Assembly (NCBI GenBank): GCA_024741835.1
Contig: JAENRP010000269.1
Location: 1,226 to 62,931, forward strand
DNA length: 61,706 bases
Direction: 5' to 3'
Source of the DNA: Diplocarpon mali
Lineage: Eukaryota; Ascomycota; Leotiomycetes; Helotiales; Drepanopezizaceae
The notes under the pieces were generated by a model. The model worked only from the letters and a program-made list of their open reading frames with translations. It was not told where the DNA came from and made no database searches. The translations under genes and the position numbers were made by a program. Positions 22,380-33,968 of this stretch are shown piece by piece. Position 1 is the first letter of the stretch; every line of letters starts with the position of its first letter.

Positions 22380-25190
22380 AGGTAGATACAGTGCCTTTGG
22401 GCAACGTACAACCTGCAATATAAAATGTTACAGCCGCCAAATGCATAAGACTATTTTTTTAGATTTAACATGCTATACTAGCTCTGAGACTATATAGCAT
22501 TATATGACCTCCTAACTTCCTAAGGCCAAGGCACCTATTCCGCAGGTAGTATGCCTTCTCCTTTTACCTATTTTATAAGTTTTCATTAATAGTATAGAGC
22601 CTAATAGAACCTATTCGGCATAGTACTAAAGAGGTGTCCTAGCCTTTATATACACTCCCTACTAGCTAGATAAACTTTAGCTATTTGCGTATACTGTATA
22701 ATAGAGAAAAATTGACAAAAACCGTTAGGTATCGCTTTTAGGCTATCTAGACTAGTACCAATTCTATATTATACCTTTCAGCCTTTCTTTCTTCGAATAT
22801 TCTCCTTATACTTCTAAAGTAATATTATAGTGCTCAAGTAGGCCATTGATATCGTGGTATAATGCTATAATGCTATATTAGCTATAAGATTAAGAGAAAA
22901 CTTATTAAATAGCCGATATCTAGCTTTCGAATACTGCGAAGTGTATAAGCCGTAAGCTTAATAAAACGAAAAGCTTTCCGGATCGCAAGCTGATTAGGTT
23001 TATAGCAGGGTCGATAGTAGGTTGCTAAGAGTAGGGTCTTTCAAAAGAGTTAAAAGAGGTTGTACTTTAGGAACTCGCCTTTTTAATTTAGGCTTAATAG
23101 ATAGCAGATATTGAGTCTAATCAGGGACCTCTATAACTATCTTTTTCGATCTTTTCCTATTATTATATCTTAGGTGCAATTATAAAGGGTGCGGATCGAA
23201 TGTAAAAACTCTGCAAAAGCGATTATAGCCTCATCTGAATTTTCTCCTAAAGTTGTCGTAACTCAATCTACGCTCCATATACTCTCTTATAAGGAAGTAA
23301 ATGACTTCTTGTTATAAAATGAGTCTGAGATTCGTAGGCAACACCGCGTACGGGTGTTGGGTCTTCGTCCCCCACATAAGACTATTTTTCCGGTGGCCCC
23401 ATGGGTCGATTTCTTCCTCCGCTTTGCTAATTGCAAATCTTGTCTTCGATAAGATCCCGATAATAAAACCTTATACACGGCGTCAAAATGGCTGTCGGAC
23501 TTTGTTCCCTTACCTACCTTGCCCGCCTCTTGAATACCTTAAGATACTTCTACCTGTTCAACCAACAGAGCTAGGGGCATTCCAGGACTCTTGAATAGCC
23601 AGGAGTGGTACCGAGTTTCATGAAAGACCTTTATGGATGTGACAGCAGGCATGCTCGGTTCCATGAATGCAATATTACGATCGCACTTCTAGCAGAAGAT
23701 CTTTCCCGCGCATCGAGCTGTTCTCGAAATCAGATACACGTCAGGATCACACAAGCTGCCTCAAATAACTAATCCCGGATGTAGATCGGGTCCGCCGGGC
23801 TTTGCCTGGAGCGAGGGGGGTCATGGACCTGCGATTCGGGCCTTGAACCTCGAGTTGCAGCATCAGGAGATGCGTTTTGTCATTGGACCGGCCGGTTGTA
23901 ACAAGCGTACGTCAATAAAGGGACTTATGGTCGAGACTTCTTCTTCTCAAGGTATTATTTGCAGCAACCCGCCTGAACTTTCATCTGAATGAAAGCTGCA
24001 TCGAAAGAGCAACTACTGATCTATCTGCTCTCTCTCTCTATACATATGCTATAGCCCGGCATTCCATGCTTGCTGCCTGGGGAGCGACAATTTCACATAG
24101 AAATAGATAGATAGACAGATACCTAGATACTCAGATACCTAGATACCTAACCCGAGGGCGACCAAATGGAAACTGCACTTTACGACTTCACCTAATAAAC
24201 AGGTCACTTAGCTGTTTCCAAACATTATCTCAAGGCTATTGGATTATACTAAACGATAATATTTCTTAGCAATATCTTGGATTTAGTTGTTGCGTTGCCT
24301 CTTAAATAGTATCGTTCCTATTGACTGATGATACTCTTAATGAAAATGAATTCCAAGAATCCAAAGTTTGGCGCAGCCAGTGATCTCTTGACACGTCTGC
24401 TGACTCCACGCTATCGCTATTGAGCCTGTGTAGAATGTTGTTTGCTGTGGTTACGCTGGCTTTAAAAATGGCCCCTTGGGGAAATTCCTTCTGTACTTCA
24501 GAGTCGGTTGGTTGGAACTGTGATGCCAGCTCTACCGAGATACTTCACCAAGACTGATAATTTGCGTAGAATAGCGCTGGCCAGTCCAGGTTCCGTCGTG
24601 CGCAAGCTGCAAGCAGGTGCTGTACGTTATCTCGTGCTGAAAGCTTGCCGAAACAAAATACTTCCTTATTCTGAGAGGAGCGAGAGGCGGTTAGCGGAGG
24701 AAGGGCTATAGTTATTTTAGAGGGGTCTTTTTTCCTTTGAATATGCTCTATAGGTTAGAATCTATACAGCATGAGCGAGAAATGCTACAGTCGTATTTTT
24801 ATAAGAGGAAACTAGTATGAGAAACTCCTAGCGATTCACTCTCAAGTCCTTAACATTTGCCAGATTTCGAAGATAAAAGTCTTCTCATATGCCTGAATAA
24901 AAAAAAAGGCTCTCTAGGCTCGTCTGGTCCGACGCAGGTATAGGTGGAATCAGTACTTGCTCGCCTTTCTGGCGTAAATAATGCCTGAAGGAGAGATGGG
25001 ATATAAAGAGAACGCCTTGGGTTCACCCCCGCCTTCCCCTCCCCCCCATAGAAACTAGCAGGAACAAGGAATCAAGGTCCAGGTATGAAATCTCACTACC
25101 TTTTTCTTTGATATTTCTTCTTCTGCTAGTAGTAGGTTTTAATTCAGCTACAGCCCCATCTCATGACTACGAATACCCTAGGACCAAATA
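22380..25190. other. AT-rich, gene-free block
   Basis: About 2.8 kb dominated by TA-rich sequence with stop codons in all frames, especially 22430-23280. A patch of more balanced sequence lies at 23290-23980. Composition suits RIP-mutated repeat remnants, but I recognise no element or coding domain. Confidence 0.6.
24102..24150. repeat. Microsatellite ATAG / GATACCTA units
   Basis: AATAGATAGATAGACAGATA is followed by three or four CCTAGATAC/TCAGATAC units ending in CTAACCC. Confidence 0.85.
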
Positions 25191-25402
25191 CTTAGCGACT
25201 TAAAAAGTTATGCTGCCTATGCATACAGGAAATGCGGTAGCAGACCGGATCTTTTTCCAGTATTTCGTCTGTCGCGAGAATCGCTCCGGACAAAGCGCAA
25301 CATAACGAGATCACATAAAGAGGAGTCGGAGGGGAATATGCCGTAGACACTGGCTCTCGTGCCGCCCTTGCCGCACAACCCAACACCCCCCCAGAAGCCC
25401 AC

Positions 25403-26338
25403 TTAGTAGTCTGCCCTCCCAGCACCTCCAGCTTCACGCTCCATAAGCAAATCGCCCTCAATCTTCAGCTCAAAACGCTCACCACAGGCCCAAAAGCTTG
25501 CAGCTTCGATGATTCGACATACGACGTCGAGCTCAGTACAGTTACGAGGTGCGTAAACCATGATGAATTGCTGCGGAACAAATGCTTTCATCCAACCCCC
25601 ACGAGCCAGTGGGTGTCTCTCGCCCCATCCTTTCTCAAGAACCAGCCTTGCGTCGTCCGGATGAAGGTTCAAATGCATGCTCTTGTCGATGTAGTGGATG
25701 TGACAGATCTCGCCTCGACAGGTAATGTTGATCGGGTCCCGGGCGAATAGAGCAAGTCCCTTCTTCTCAAAGCAGGACGTGCCAATTTTGAATCTGTGTG
25801 GATTTCTCATGGCGAGGTTTTTGAGACCTTGTCGGAGCCTTTGATTCATCAGCGCACATCCGGGCTGGTCAATTTGTCGCTGGGGAGCAATGCCAGCGAT
25901 CTTGGGGCGAGGACCAGGACGTTTTGGCAGCCATGATTTTGCTCGTTCATAGTAGCCCTGTACAGGATAAATCGCTCCGGAGAAGATTGCAGGTGTGTAA
26001 GGGTCGGATAGGGCGAATAGACGAAGGTATGTGATCTTGAGATAGCCCCGGAAAGTAGGAGGTGTGCCCCCAGGTCCAAGGTTGAGAAAGTTGACGTAGT
26101 CATTGTGGATTATCCACGGCAGCGGAGCTAGAACGAGCAGAATGCAGGTGAGATATGGCTGCAGAATATGTATGCCGACAATGATAGCGAGTATGGTCAG
26201 CATCAGACCGGGTCCACCAAGCGTGATCTGAAGAATGTTATGCTGCGCTATTGACACTGATGGACCAGACGGCGCGTCGGCTTCCTGCACAAAGACTTGG
26301 GTGGTTGTAGTCGACATTGCGGTCGAGGAGACGTCCAT
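25403..26338 (-). CDS. DUF5519 (luciferase-like domain) membrane protein
   Basis: Single exon, 311 aa. A hydrophobic double segment at about residues 45-78 (LMLTILAIIVGIHILQPYL and onward) predicts one or two membrane helices near the N-terminus. The C-terminal half carries the DUF5519/luciferase-domain signature: CRGEICHIHYIDKSMHLNL, then VLEKGWGERHPLARGG, then FIMVYAPRN. The name comes from weak similarity; light emission is not implied and the enzymatic role is unknown. The start at 26338 is used because the frame has no earlier ATG; a second ATG lies seven codons in. The gene stands alone beside an AT-rich block. Confidence 0.8.
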   Translation of the reverse strand: MDVSSTAMSTTTTQVFVQEADAPSGPSVSIAQHNILQITLGGPGLMLTILAIIVGIHILQPYLTCILLVLAPLPWIIHNDYVNFLNLGPGGTPPTFRGYLKITYLRLFALSDPYTPAIFSGAIYPVQGYYERAKSWLPKRPGPRPKIAGIAPQRQIDQPGCALMNQRLRQGLKNLAMRNPHRFKIGTSCFEKKGLALFARDPINITCRGEICHIHYIDKSMHLNLHPDDARLVLEKGWGERHPLARGGWMKAFVPQQFIMVYAPRNCTELDVVCRIIEAASFWACGERFELKIEGDLLMEREAGGAGRADY

Positions 26339-28114
26339 TTGTGCCTGAGGTCAGCTCCTGGTTGGCAACAAAGGCAGAGGGTTTGCCGAGTTGGGTTGGA
26401 TTTCCGGATGGGAGAGCTCGGATTTGCAAGGCCTAGCACATTCAGGAGCTTCAAGGCCCGCGGGGTGATGGAAGCAAGAGTCGAAATAGGAGATCCTAGC
26501 AGTCACAAGGAGAATGCAGCGGGATGGAGCTTTCAACGGCAATAGTGGACTTGGACTGATGGATTAATGAGTTGATAGCTGGGCACAACGACAGAAGAAG
26601 TCTCAATGAGCGATCCGAGGCACCGAACCACGGACTGGTCTTGTACTGGAGGCACAGGAACATAGAAGGGCTCTGGCATCCCTGACAGAATAATCATGTA
26701 TTGAGTGTGAAGAATCGAGAAAAGCCGGGAACATGCTGGGTAAAGGCCGAAAGAGGGGAGGCAGAGGGAGGGTTAAATAATAAAGAGGTCAGATCAGTCA
26801 GGCCATTGAACGCACCTCATGCTGTACAAGTCAGTGACTTCTCTCCGCTTGGTATGCAGAGGGGAGCTCTGTCAGGAACCGATCGACTATCCAGCATTGG
26901 TACTAAGCGCTCTGCGAGGAATCGGCGGACTCCACGTCACACTTGCAGAGGCTTTTGTTGGGCGGACAGCAGAAGCGGACATGGAAATGGAAATGGATGC
27001 CGAACATCTTCGTACAAGAGCAGCTGGATGCAAAGCAAGCTTTGATAGAGTTCCAGGAAGGTTGAAGCCATCTGTTCCTCCGATGCGACTCTCCTGTCGG
27101 TGCCAGTGCGCATCAGCAGTAGAGAATATGCACCCACGAGCTGGACCTTTCAGCGACAAAGCATAGGCCGGCGACGCAAGACGGCAGAGCTGCTTATTCC
27201 ATCCAGGGCTCCAGGAACAGCCGGTCTTGAGGATCAAAGATTTGTTATGTCCGAACTGATTGTCCAGGCCGATATCACATGGCAGCAGCAAGCCAAGGAC
27301 AAGATGCAAAATCCATGCCCGTCTGTCTCTTGGCTCAGGCCGACATAACAGATAGAAAGGCTTTGCGTCGTACTCGTCGGTCCTCTGTCGTGCGAGCATA
27401 GAGGGAGAGCCGCCCATACACAGTAGGCGATCAGCTCTGCTCATCCTCATCACCAGCTCAGCACTGCAATACACAGTCCGTTCAACAACAAGCTCTTGCC
27501 TGGGAGATATCGCTTCAGTCCCATCGTGCGGCATCCTCTAAGTTTCGAGGCTCAATCAATCCTGGCGTGTAGGCGCAGGCTTTGCTCTTCAAGAGTAACA
27601 TTGTGCTGCGCGGGCGTTTCGTTACCCAGTCACGCCCAACGGCTTTGTGTTGTGTTGACCGAAAACCTTGGGGATGCGTTCAATGAAGGACCTACTGAAA
27701 AGATCTTATCACCAGATTAGAACAGAGCAGCTCCCGGCATGTTGTATCGGAGCATCGTATATGGAGCAGAGGTCGAAGGGGGCGGATGGGGTGGCGGCAA
27801 GGCAGCGCATACATCTCAGCACAATACCTTTCATCCGCTTGATGAGCGCCAAGACCTTGTCGCTCGGCAACCCTTCGGCCAGCCTAGTTTGTTTTGTTTT
27901 GTTTGGGTCGCGCAGCATCAAAATGCCAAAGTCGAGACCGCATTTTCCAACCCGGATCAACATCGAGACAAGACTCTGTACATTCTGCATCGGTTCTCTT
28001 ATGGGATTCTAGGGCAAGTAAAGTCATTGGCCTAGTACACTCCCCTTGGCGCTCAAAGCACTCAGGTGCCCAGTTGTGCACTGGAGTTACGGCATCATTC
28101 CCCGGGACTTTGGC
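26339..28114. other. 1.8-kb region without a supported gene
   Basis: Several open frames exist (the longest at 26887-27534 on the minus strand), but none resembles a known family or has a convincing start and codon pattern. It probably holds promoters of the divergent DUF5519 and DUF3405 genes. Confidence 0.5.
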
Positions 28115-30592
28115 ATGGCTGGCTTCAGGGCCTTGGATACGTTGAGCCTCTCCAAACGATGCTCGCCCTCGGCGTGTGGGAACTCCAGAACCCTCCGTCG
28201 ATCAAGGCCGGCGGAAATCGACCTCGAGAAATGCGGATACTCGGAAGCCTCAGATGACGGTTCTGAGAACGAGTCCGACTACTCCTCCCCCCCGCTGTCC
28301 TCTCGCGAGACATCGGCCTCATACTCCTCTCATCGACCAATGCTGCCGAGGGCGTCGATCTCTCCCCCGCGATCAGCAGCATATAGACTCCCAAACCGAA
28401 CCACACGCTATCTTTGCCTGGCATTGATATCGACTCTCATAATCTTCATGCTCAGCTTGGTGCGGATGAGCATTGACTCGTCTCGCAGAGTCGAGATTGG
28501 CGATATAGGTGTCCGGCCGGCGCCTCGTCCGCCAACTTGGGAAAGGTTCGAGTTCTTATCACGATATTATGGGGGAATTCGAACCCTAGTTCCTCTCACT
28601 GAGAACAAGCAAGAATATCCGACGGCTGAGGATGAGAGGCAGAACTCCAACGAGATTTCACTGGGTTCGATCGGAAATATTCCTCGCAGTAAATCATTCG
28701 AAGCGTTCACCAATCAGACTTCGAAGGCTTACCTGAGTGAATATGTGCCAGCAAAAGAATGTTTCTTGGACGAGGAGTCGACGGTTAGAGTTCCTCAGCT
28801 CCAATACTACGAAGGCAGACCGAGTGGCTTTCCGGATAATGTCATCGGGTCGTACGAGGTACTTGGACTACCAGAAGACATTTGCTTTGAGAGGTATGGC
28901 AGACTCGGCCCCTATGGCTACGGCTACGCTTCGAAGTACGGAGGGACCGGTTCCGGTCAGCACGGCGATGCGGACGGCTCCGAAGCTGTTTGGGCAGGAG
29001 ATTCGGGTTCGAATCAAGTCGACTATTCGAAGGTGAATTGGGGAGCGGCACAGAAAAGATGCTATCAGGTCAACGAAGAACGCTTCGATTCAAAAGCTCA
29101 CACTCCAAGCACTCCAGATACCTTTTCGGTCAACGCCAGCGACGTTGAGCAGAGGGGCGACGAGCAAATAAACTCGACTGCGAGCAGGAAATACTTGCCG
29201 CGAAATGCTGTTGTAATTCGTTCATGGGATGACTTCCAGTACCGCGAGGAGGACGTCCTCCATCTCAGGGCAATGATCTCAGAGCTTTCTCTCGGATCAG
29301 GCGGGGAGTACGATGTGCATTTGCTGGTGCAGGTCAAAGATGAATCAGGTAGTCCGGTTTGGGCGGATGAAGAAACCTATCAGAAGCATTTGAACGAATC
29401 AGTCCCCGAGGAATTCCGCGGCATCACAACACTGTGGAGTGAAACCCAGATGCTCATGCTTTACCAAGGAATGTTCGACACCTTTATACGAGACAGACCA
29501 GTACATGGCCCTTATCGCGGACTTCAGATGGCAATGCAGCATTTCGCCCATATCCATCCAGAGTACGAGTTCTTCTGGCATTGGGAAATTGACATTCGAT
29601 ATACCGGTCACTACTACAACCTCTTCTCGCAGATTAGCTCCTGGACGAAGAAGCAACCTCGCAAGGGACTCTGGGAACGAAGTGCTCGATTCTACATTCC
29701 CTCTGTCCATGGATCATGGGATGACTTCAAGCATCTGGTCCGAGTTCAGACAGAGATGGGTACAGAGAGCCCGGACAATATCTGGGCGGGGATCCAAGGC
29801 TCAAAGGCAGAGCGACCCAAAGTTGAGAAGCCAATATGGGGACCCGAGCGACCCCGCGATCCAGCGGACTGGTTTGAGGTCGGGGATGATGTAAAGCCTC
29901 CCACCGTGTATGAGAAGGATCAGTATACATGGGGCGCAGGTGAGGACGCCGATCTGATCACTTTCAACCCTCTCTTCGATCCTGAGGGAACGACCTGGCT
30001 TCTGGAATCCGATATCACTGGTTACAACACTAGTCACGGGCTCCCCCCCCGGCGGGCAGCCATCGTCACGGCCTCGAGAATGTCTCGAAGGTTGCTGAAC
30101 ACCATGCACAGGGAGACGGCGTTCAAGAAGCATCATGCCTTCTCCGAGATGTGGGCGGCTACAGTCGCTTTGCACCACGGCTACAAGGCGGTATATGCAC
30201 CGCACCCGGTGTTTGTTGATCGCGAATGGCCAACATCCTACCTCGCCGGAGTTGTGAATGCAGGACGGAATGGCGCAACCGGAGGCGCAAGAACGAGTGT
30301 GTTTGGGGAGAAAGAACACAACTTACTGGGAATGTCATGGTACTACAACGCCGGCTTCGCGCCAAACCTGTGGAGACGCTGGTTGGGCTTCAAGGTCAAC
30401 AATGAGGGTGGGGAGGAGTTCGAAACGACCGTCGACGAAGGGAGGGATGGTAAAGGTGTCAATGGGATGCGAGGTGGGGAGGGAAGGATGTGTCTGCCCC
30501 CGATGCTCATTCATCCCGTCAAAGGCGTGGAACTCCCGGTCGACGCATCGACAGCGAAGGAAGAACCACCCGAGAGCAATCCTGACGCCTGA
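28115..30592 (+). CDS. DUF3405 type II membrane protein
   Basis: Single exon, 825 aa from the ATG at 28115; the frame is open further upstream without ATG. A Ser-rich cytosolic tail (about 98 residues) precedes one membrane helix at about residues 99-117 (YLCLALISTLIIFMLSLV). A large lumenal domain follows with the DUF3405 pattern: VVIRSWDDFQYREEDVLHLR, YDVHLLVQVKDESGSP, FFWHWEIDIRYTGHYYNL, HAFSEMWAATVALHHGYKAV and a Trp-rich end (NLLGMSWYYNAGFAPNLWRRW). The topology and the EIDIRYTGH motif resemble Golgi glycosyltransferases. The function is not established. It converges on the Tat-SF1-like gene. Confidence 0.85.
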   Translation: MAGFRALDTLSLSKRCSPSACGNSRTLRRSRPAEIDLEKCGYSEASDDGSENESDYSSPPLSSRETSASYSSHRPMLPRASISPPRSAAYRLPNRTTRYLCLALISTLIIFMLSLVRMSIDSSRRVEIGDIGVRPAPRPPTWERFEFLSRYYGGIRTLVPLTENKQEYPTAEDERQNSNEISLGSIGNIPRSKSFEAFTNQTSKAYLSEYVPAKECFLDEESTVRVPQLQYYEGRPSGFPDNVIGSYEVLGLPEDICFERYGRLGPYGYGYASKYGGTGSGQHGDADGSEAVWAGDSGSNQVDYSKVNWGAAQKRCYQVNEERFDSKAHTPSTPDTFSVNASDVEQRGDEQINSTASRKYLPRNAVVIRSWDDFQYREEDVLHLRAMISELSLGSGGEYDVHLLVQVKDESGSPVWADEETYQKHLNESVPEEFRGITTLWSETQMLMLYQGMFDTFIRDRPVHGPYRGLQMAMQHFAHIHPEYEFFWHWEIDIRYTGHYYNLFSQISSWTKKQPRKGLWERSARFYIPSVHGSWDDFKHLVRVQTEMGTESPDNIWAGIQGSKAERPKVEKPIWGPERPRDPADWFEVGDDVKPPTVYEKDQYTWGAGEDADLITFNPLFDPEGTTWLLESDITGYNTSHGLPPRRAAIVTASRMSRRLLNTMHRETAFKKHHAFSEMWAATVALHHGYKAVYAPHPVFVDREWPTSYLAGVVNAGRNGATGGARTSVFGEKEHNLLGMSWYYNAGFAPNLWRRWLGFKVNNEGGEEFETTVDEGRDGKGVNGMRGGEGRMCLPPMLIHPVKGVELPVDASTAKEEPPESNPDA

Positions 30593-31114
30593 GCTCCTAT
30601 TATACACTCTACATGATACGATGCTTTGCGTGCCGGGCGTTTTGGCGACTTTATAACGGCGTTCTCGGATGGGGTCAGGATATCGGTACATGATGAATCA
30701 ATGTTGGAGCAATGTATTCCCGTAGAGGGGGCTATGTGAAGTTTACAATTGGTCTGGCCGGATGTTTCCTATAGACAGACCATTGTCGGATCTGCGACGA
30801 GTTCCGTGCCTCGTCGACAGTCGAGTCTCAAAAAACAAAGGAATGGAGATTACCTCCCCATACACCGACTGTTAGCTATGGTAACAAGGAAGGATTTACG
30901 TGGCTCACGCAATAAGCAAATGCAGCATTGTGACTGTACATCTTTTTCAAAAAAAATCCTTGGAATCTCTCAACTTTTCAACTTCTTCAATTTTTAATTT
31001 ACACTAATTATTTAACCTTTCTGGCTGATCGAGCTCTGGACCCTTCCCACCGGTTCCTTTTCCAGTGCTCTCGCGCTTCTCCTTAATGTACAGACAATAT
31101 CTATTCTGGTATGA
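30593..31114. other. Intergenic region between convergent genes
   Basis: About 520 bp of 3' flanks, AT-rich from 30930 to 31020. No gene is seen. Confidence 0.55.
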
Positions 31115-32330
31115 TTAATCCGTCAGAGGCTTCTCCTCATCCTCTTCGGTTTTCTTCTTGGACTTCTTAAACTGTTCCTTTCCATCTGAGACATAAGCCA
31201 CAACTTTCTGGCCAGCGAAACTCCTCCCATTCATAAGCCCAACACATGCCTTCGCAGCCTCCGCATTTACATATCGCACACTTGCAATTCCCTCTTCCTC
31301 CAAGTCGAAAAGCACCACGTTGGTAATTTCTCCAAGCTTGCTACACTCCTCTCTTATGTCCTCCTTGATGTCCAATATGGCAGCAGAGTCCTCGGCCAGC
31401 TCTTCCAGCGTGAACATGTGCTTCAAAATAACTACTTTATCCCACCTCGAACTGGTTTCGACGTTGCTTGATGGCTCATCGTCGCTCCAATCCGCCAATC
31501 TCGCATCTAATTTTTGCGTCTTCTTGATGATTTTCTGCTTATCCTTGAGACTCGTCTTCTTTTTCTCCACATCGGGTTCGGTTTGTTGTACTTTCTTGTA
31601 ACTCGATTCTGCAGCCTGAATGCGCATATTCCCGCTGGATCTATCACCAAGCCGGAATTCCGTATCATCCAGTAGTGTAATAGCCATCTGTACGGAGGGT
31701 GCCTTGAAGAACACTACCAATGCGTCGCCTTTGAATTCGCCTTTCGAATCTGTATACAGTTTTATCCTAGGCTTTCCGCTATCTATCTCCTCCGCAATGA
31801 CGCCGCATTTCCGTGAAAAGACATCATGCACCTCTTCGATCGTGGCATCAAGCGGAAGACCGGTCACGTAGACCGCGGTATTCGGGCGCGGAGGTGGAGG
31901 CGCTTTTGCTTTCTTAGGTGCCTTGGCTGCGCGTCCGCCTTCCTGTAAGATGTTAACTCTGAGCTGGATAGTCACACTGCCAGTATACGGGTTGTATATG
32001 CTGCTATTCCATCTGGGAACAGAGGAGGAGCATCGTACTTACATCTTCGCCATTGACATATTCCTTCTTTCGCTTCCTCTTTAGTGCCTCGACTGGTTCA
32101 TGCTCGTCTACCCCAGAGACCCTGTATGCCTTCTGCTGCTCCTGCAACAACGCTTCATCCACTGTCGGAATCCATCTTTTAATCGCATCATCAAACTCGA
32201 ACTCTGTCCCGTCCTCCTGGACAAGCACGAATTTGTTATCCAGTTTCGAAAAAGATATCCTGTCATCGGAATCGAAATTTTCTGGATTGGATGGGAACGG
32301 AGTCGCGCCAGCTTCCTGTCCGTGATCCAT
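31115..32330 (-). CDS. CUS2: Tat-SF1/Cus2-like U2 snRNP splicing factor
   Basis: Two minus-strand exons, 32330-32043 and 31942-31115, with a 100-nt intron; the product is 371 aa. The N-terminus has the short aromatic/acidic domain (NKFVLVQEDGTEFEFDDAIKRW). RRM1 spans about residues 117-205 (AVYVTGLPLDATIEEVHDVF, FKGDALVVFFK). A Lys-rich helix then leads to RRM2, about 255-355 (VVILKHMFTLEELAED, GIASVRYVNAEAAKACVGLM, GRSFAGQKVVAYV). The GRSF in RRM2 is the R-X-F signature of a U2AF-homology motif that binds Trp ligands. Cus2 helps U2 snRNA fold and engages SF3b/Prp11 in the nucleus. The C-terminus is Lys/Glu-rich. Confidence 0.9.
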
Positions 32331-32497
32331 CTCGAAAGTGTCTCACACCGAGACTGTTGATGATGTTCAATGGTGGCCCGTATATTACACTCTGCACGTG
32401 CGAGGTTGCACTAGGTACATACGCTTTCTTTCCGAAATCCTGGGTTTTGCAGCCTGACGGAAAATCATGGCTGCCTTATCGATAAAGTGATAGATCT

Positions 32498-32836
32498 ATT
32501 GGTACGCAGATTCCTGTATAAACGCTCGTTCCGCTTACTCCTAGGATTATTATTGGTACGCAGATTCCTATATAATAGATAAGTTCTCCTTATTCCTAGG
32601 ATCATCTTATAAAGATGTATCATATGCGATCGAAGGGGTTTATATGGATTTTGAAAGGCTATATAGCCCGAGGACTTTGGAAGGATATCTATATTAAGCT
32701 AAGAGGAATATAAGAGGGAGGGAATTCCGAGGTATAAAGGTACTCTCTTAGTCCTATACAGTAGGAGGGAGAATAAAGACCTTATAGTATATCCATTTTT
32801 GATTTGAAGTACTTGACTTTATCTATATAAATATTA
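32498..32836 (+). repeat. Degraded copia LTR fragments
   Basis: Two truncated copies of the 299-bp LTR family start at about 32498 (only about 53 bp) and 32551 (TATTGGTACGCAGATTCCTA), the second extending to about 32836. Relative to the intact copies they show C/T and G/A changes and small gaps. Confidence 0.75.
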
Positions 32837-32841
32837 ATAAT

Positions 32842-33098
32842 TGTTGGTACGCAGATTCCTGTACAAGAGGCAAGTTGCCCTCGTTCCTAAGGTCATCCTA
32901 CAAAGCTGTACCATATGCGATCGGAGGGGTTTCATATGTATTTCGGACGGCTGGGAGACTATAGGAGGGAGGGAATTCAGATGTATAAAGGTACCATCTC
33001 GGTTATGTATAGAGAGGACAGACATTATAATAGATTCATTTTTGACATAAGTACTCGACATCATTCACGTGAATATCGATACCGGTACGGAACCTATA
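32842..33098 (+). mobile_element. Solo LTR of the Ty1/copia family, plus orientation
   Basis: The copy starts TGTTGGTACGCAGATTCCTG and ends GGAACCTATA. Flanks are a perfect 5-bp duplication, ATAAT at 32837-32841 and 33099-33103. It is 257 bp because about 40 bp corresponding to positions 120-160 of the full LTR are missing. It matches the LTRs at 51816 and 59582. Confidence 0.9.
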
Positions 33099-33665
33099 AT
33101 AATATTAAGGAAGGGATATAGCCGTTACTCTGATAGGTTATATGGTGCGGTCGGCTAAAGGGCCTTTGTTAGGTCGCTTAAAAGGCTCGCTTAGATAGAG
33201 GAAGATGATTGATTATATTATTATCTAGTGTATATAAGGTTAAGAGACTTTAGAAGGTTTATAACCTATAGTAAGGAGGTTCTCTAATAGTAAATGTAGT
33301 AGTAAACTAGAAGAGGGTACGAAGAAGTATAAACTGCAAACAACGATATTAGATATCTTAATCTCTAACTATAAGCTATTTAAGGTAAGCGCCTTCTTAG
33401 CACTACCACTAAGTTATATAGCCAGTTATATGATATGTCATATATATGACATATTATATGACAGATCAGGTGATAAACATATGATATGCGTACCTGCAAT
33501 AAATTCTAAGGAAATTAGGTATAGATAAAGCTTATACTAACGAGCTATTATAACTTAAAAATATCTTACTTTACTAATAGATTATAAGAAGTATTATGTA
33601 CCCTTTAAAACTTATAAGGTTAGATATATCTTATATTATTAGATAACTAGTAAGATATATAGCAA
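33099..33665. other. AT-rich spacer with a perfect palindrome
   Basis: Gene-free, TA-rich sequence. It contains the 22-nt perfect palindrome ATATGTCA...TGACATAT at 33433-33454. Confidence 0.7.
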
Positions 33666-33963
33666 CGTAGGTTCCGTACTGGTATCGATATTCACGTAAA
33701 TGATATCGAGTACTTATTGTCAAAAAGAATCTATTATAATTTCTGTCTTTCTATATATAAACGAGATAGTACCTTTATATATCTGAATGTCCTCCCTCCT
33801 ATAGTCCCCCCTAGCCGGTTACGGACATCCTTCCGAAGTCCTACGGCCGAACAGCCGTCCGAAATACATATCAAACCCCTCCGATCGCATATGGTACAGC
33901 TTTGTAGGATGACCTTAGGAACAAGGGCAACTTGCCTCTTGTATAGGAATCTGCGTACCAACA
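33666..33963 (-). mobile_element. Solo LTR of the Ty1/copia family, minus orientation
   Basis: A 298-bp copy, read on the minus strand from TGTTGGTACGCAG to GGAACCTACG. It is flanked by the perfect 5-bp duplication AGCAA at 33661-33665 and 33964-33968. Among the full-length copies it seems the least C-to-T altered (it retains TACGG and CCTACG), so it is the best guide to the ancestral LTR. Confidence 0.92.
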
Positions 33964-33968
33964 AGCAA

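Noticed and set aside
26887..27534. 215-aa minus-strand open frame
   Set aside because: The composition is unlike a folded protein, no family features are visible, and the plus strand is equally open. Probably a chance ORF in non-coding DNA.
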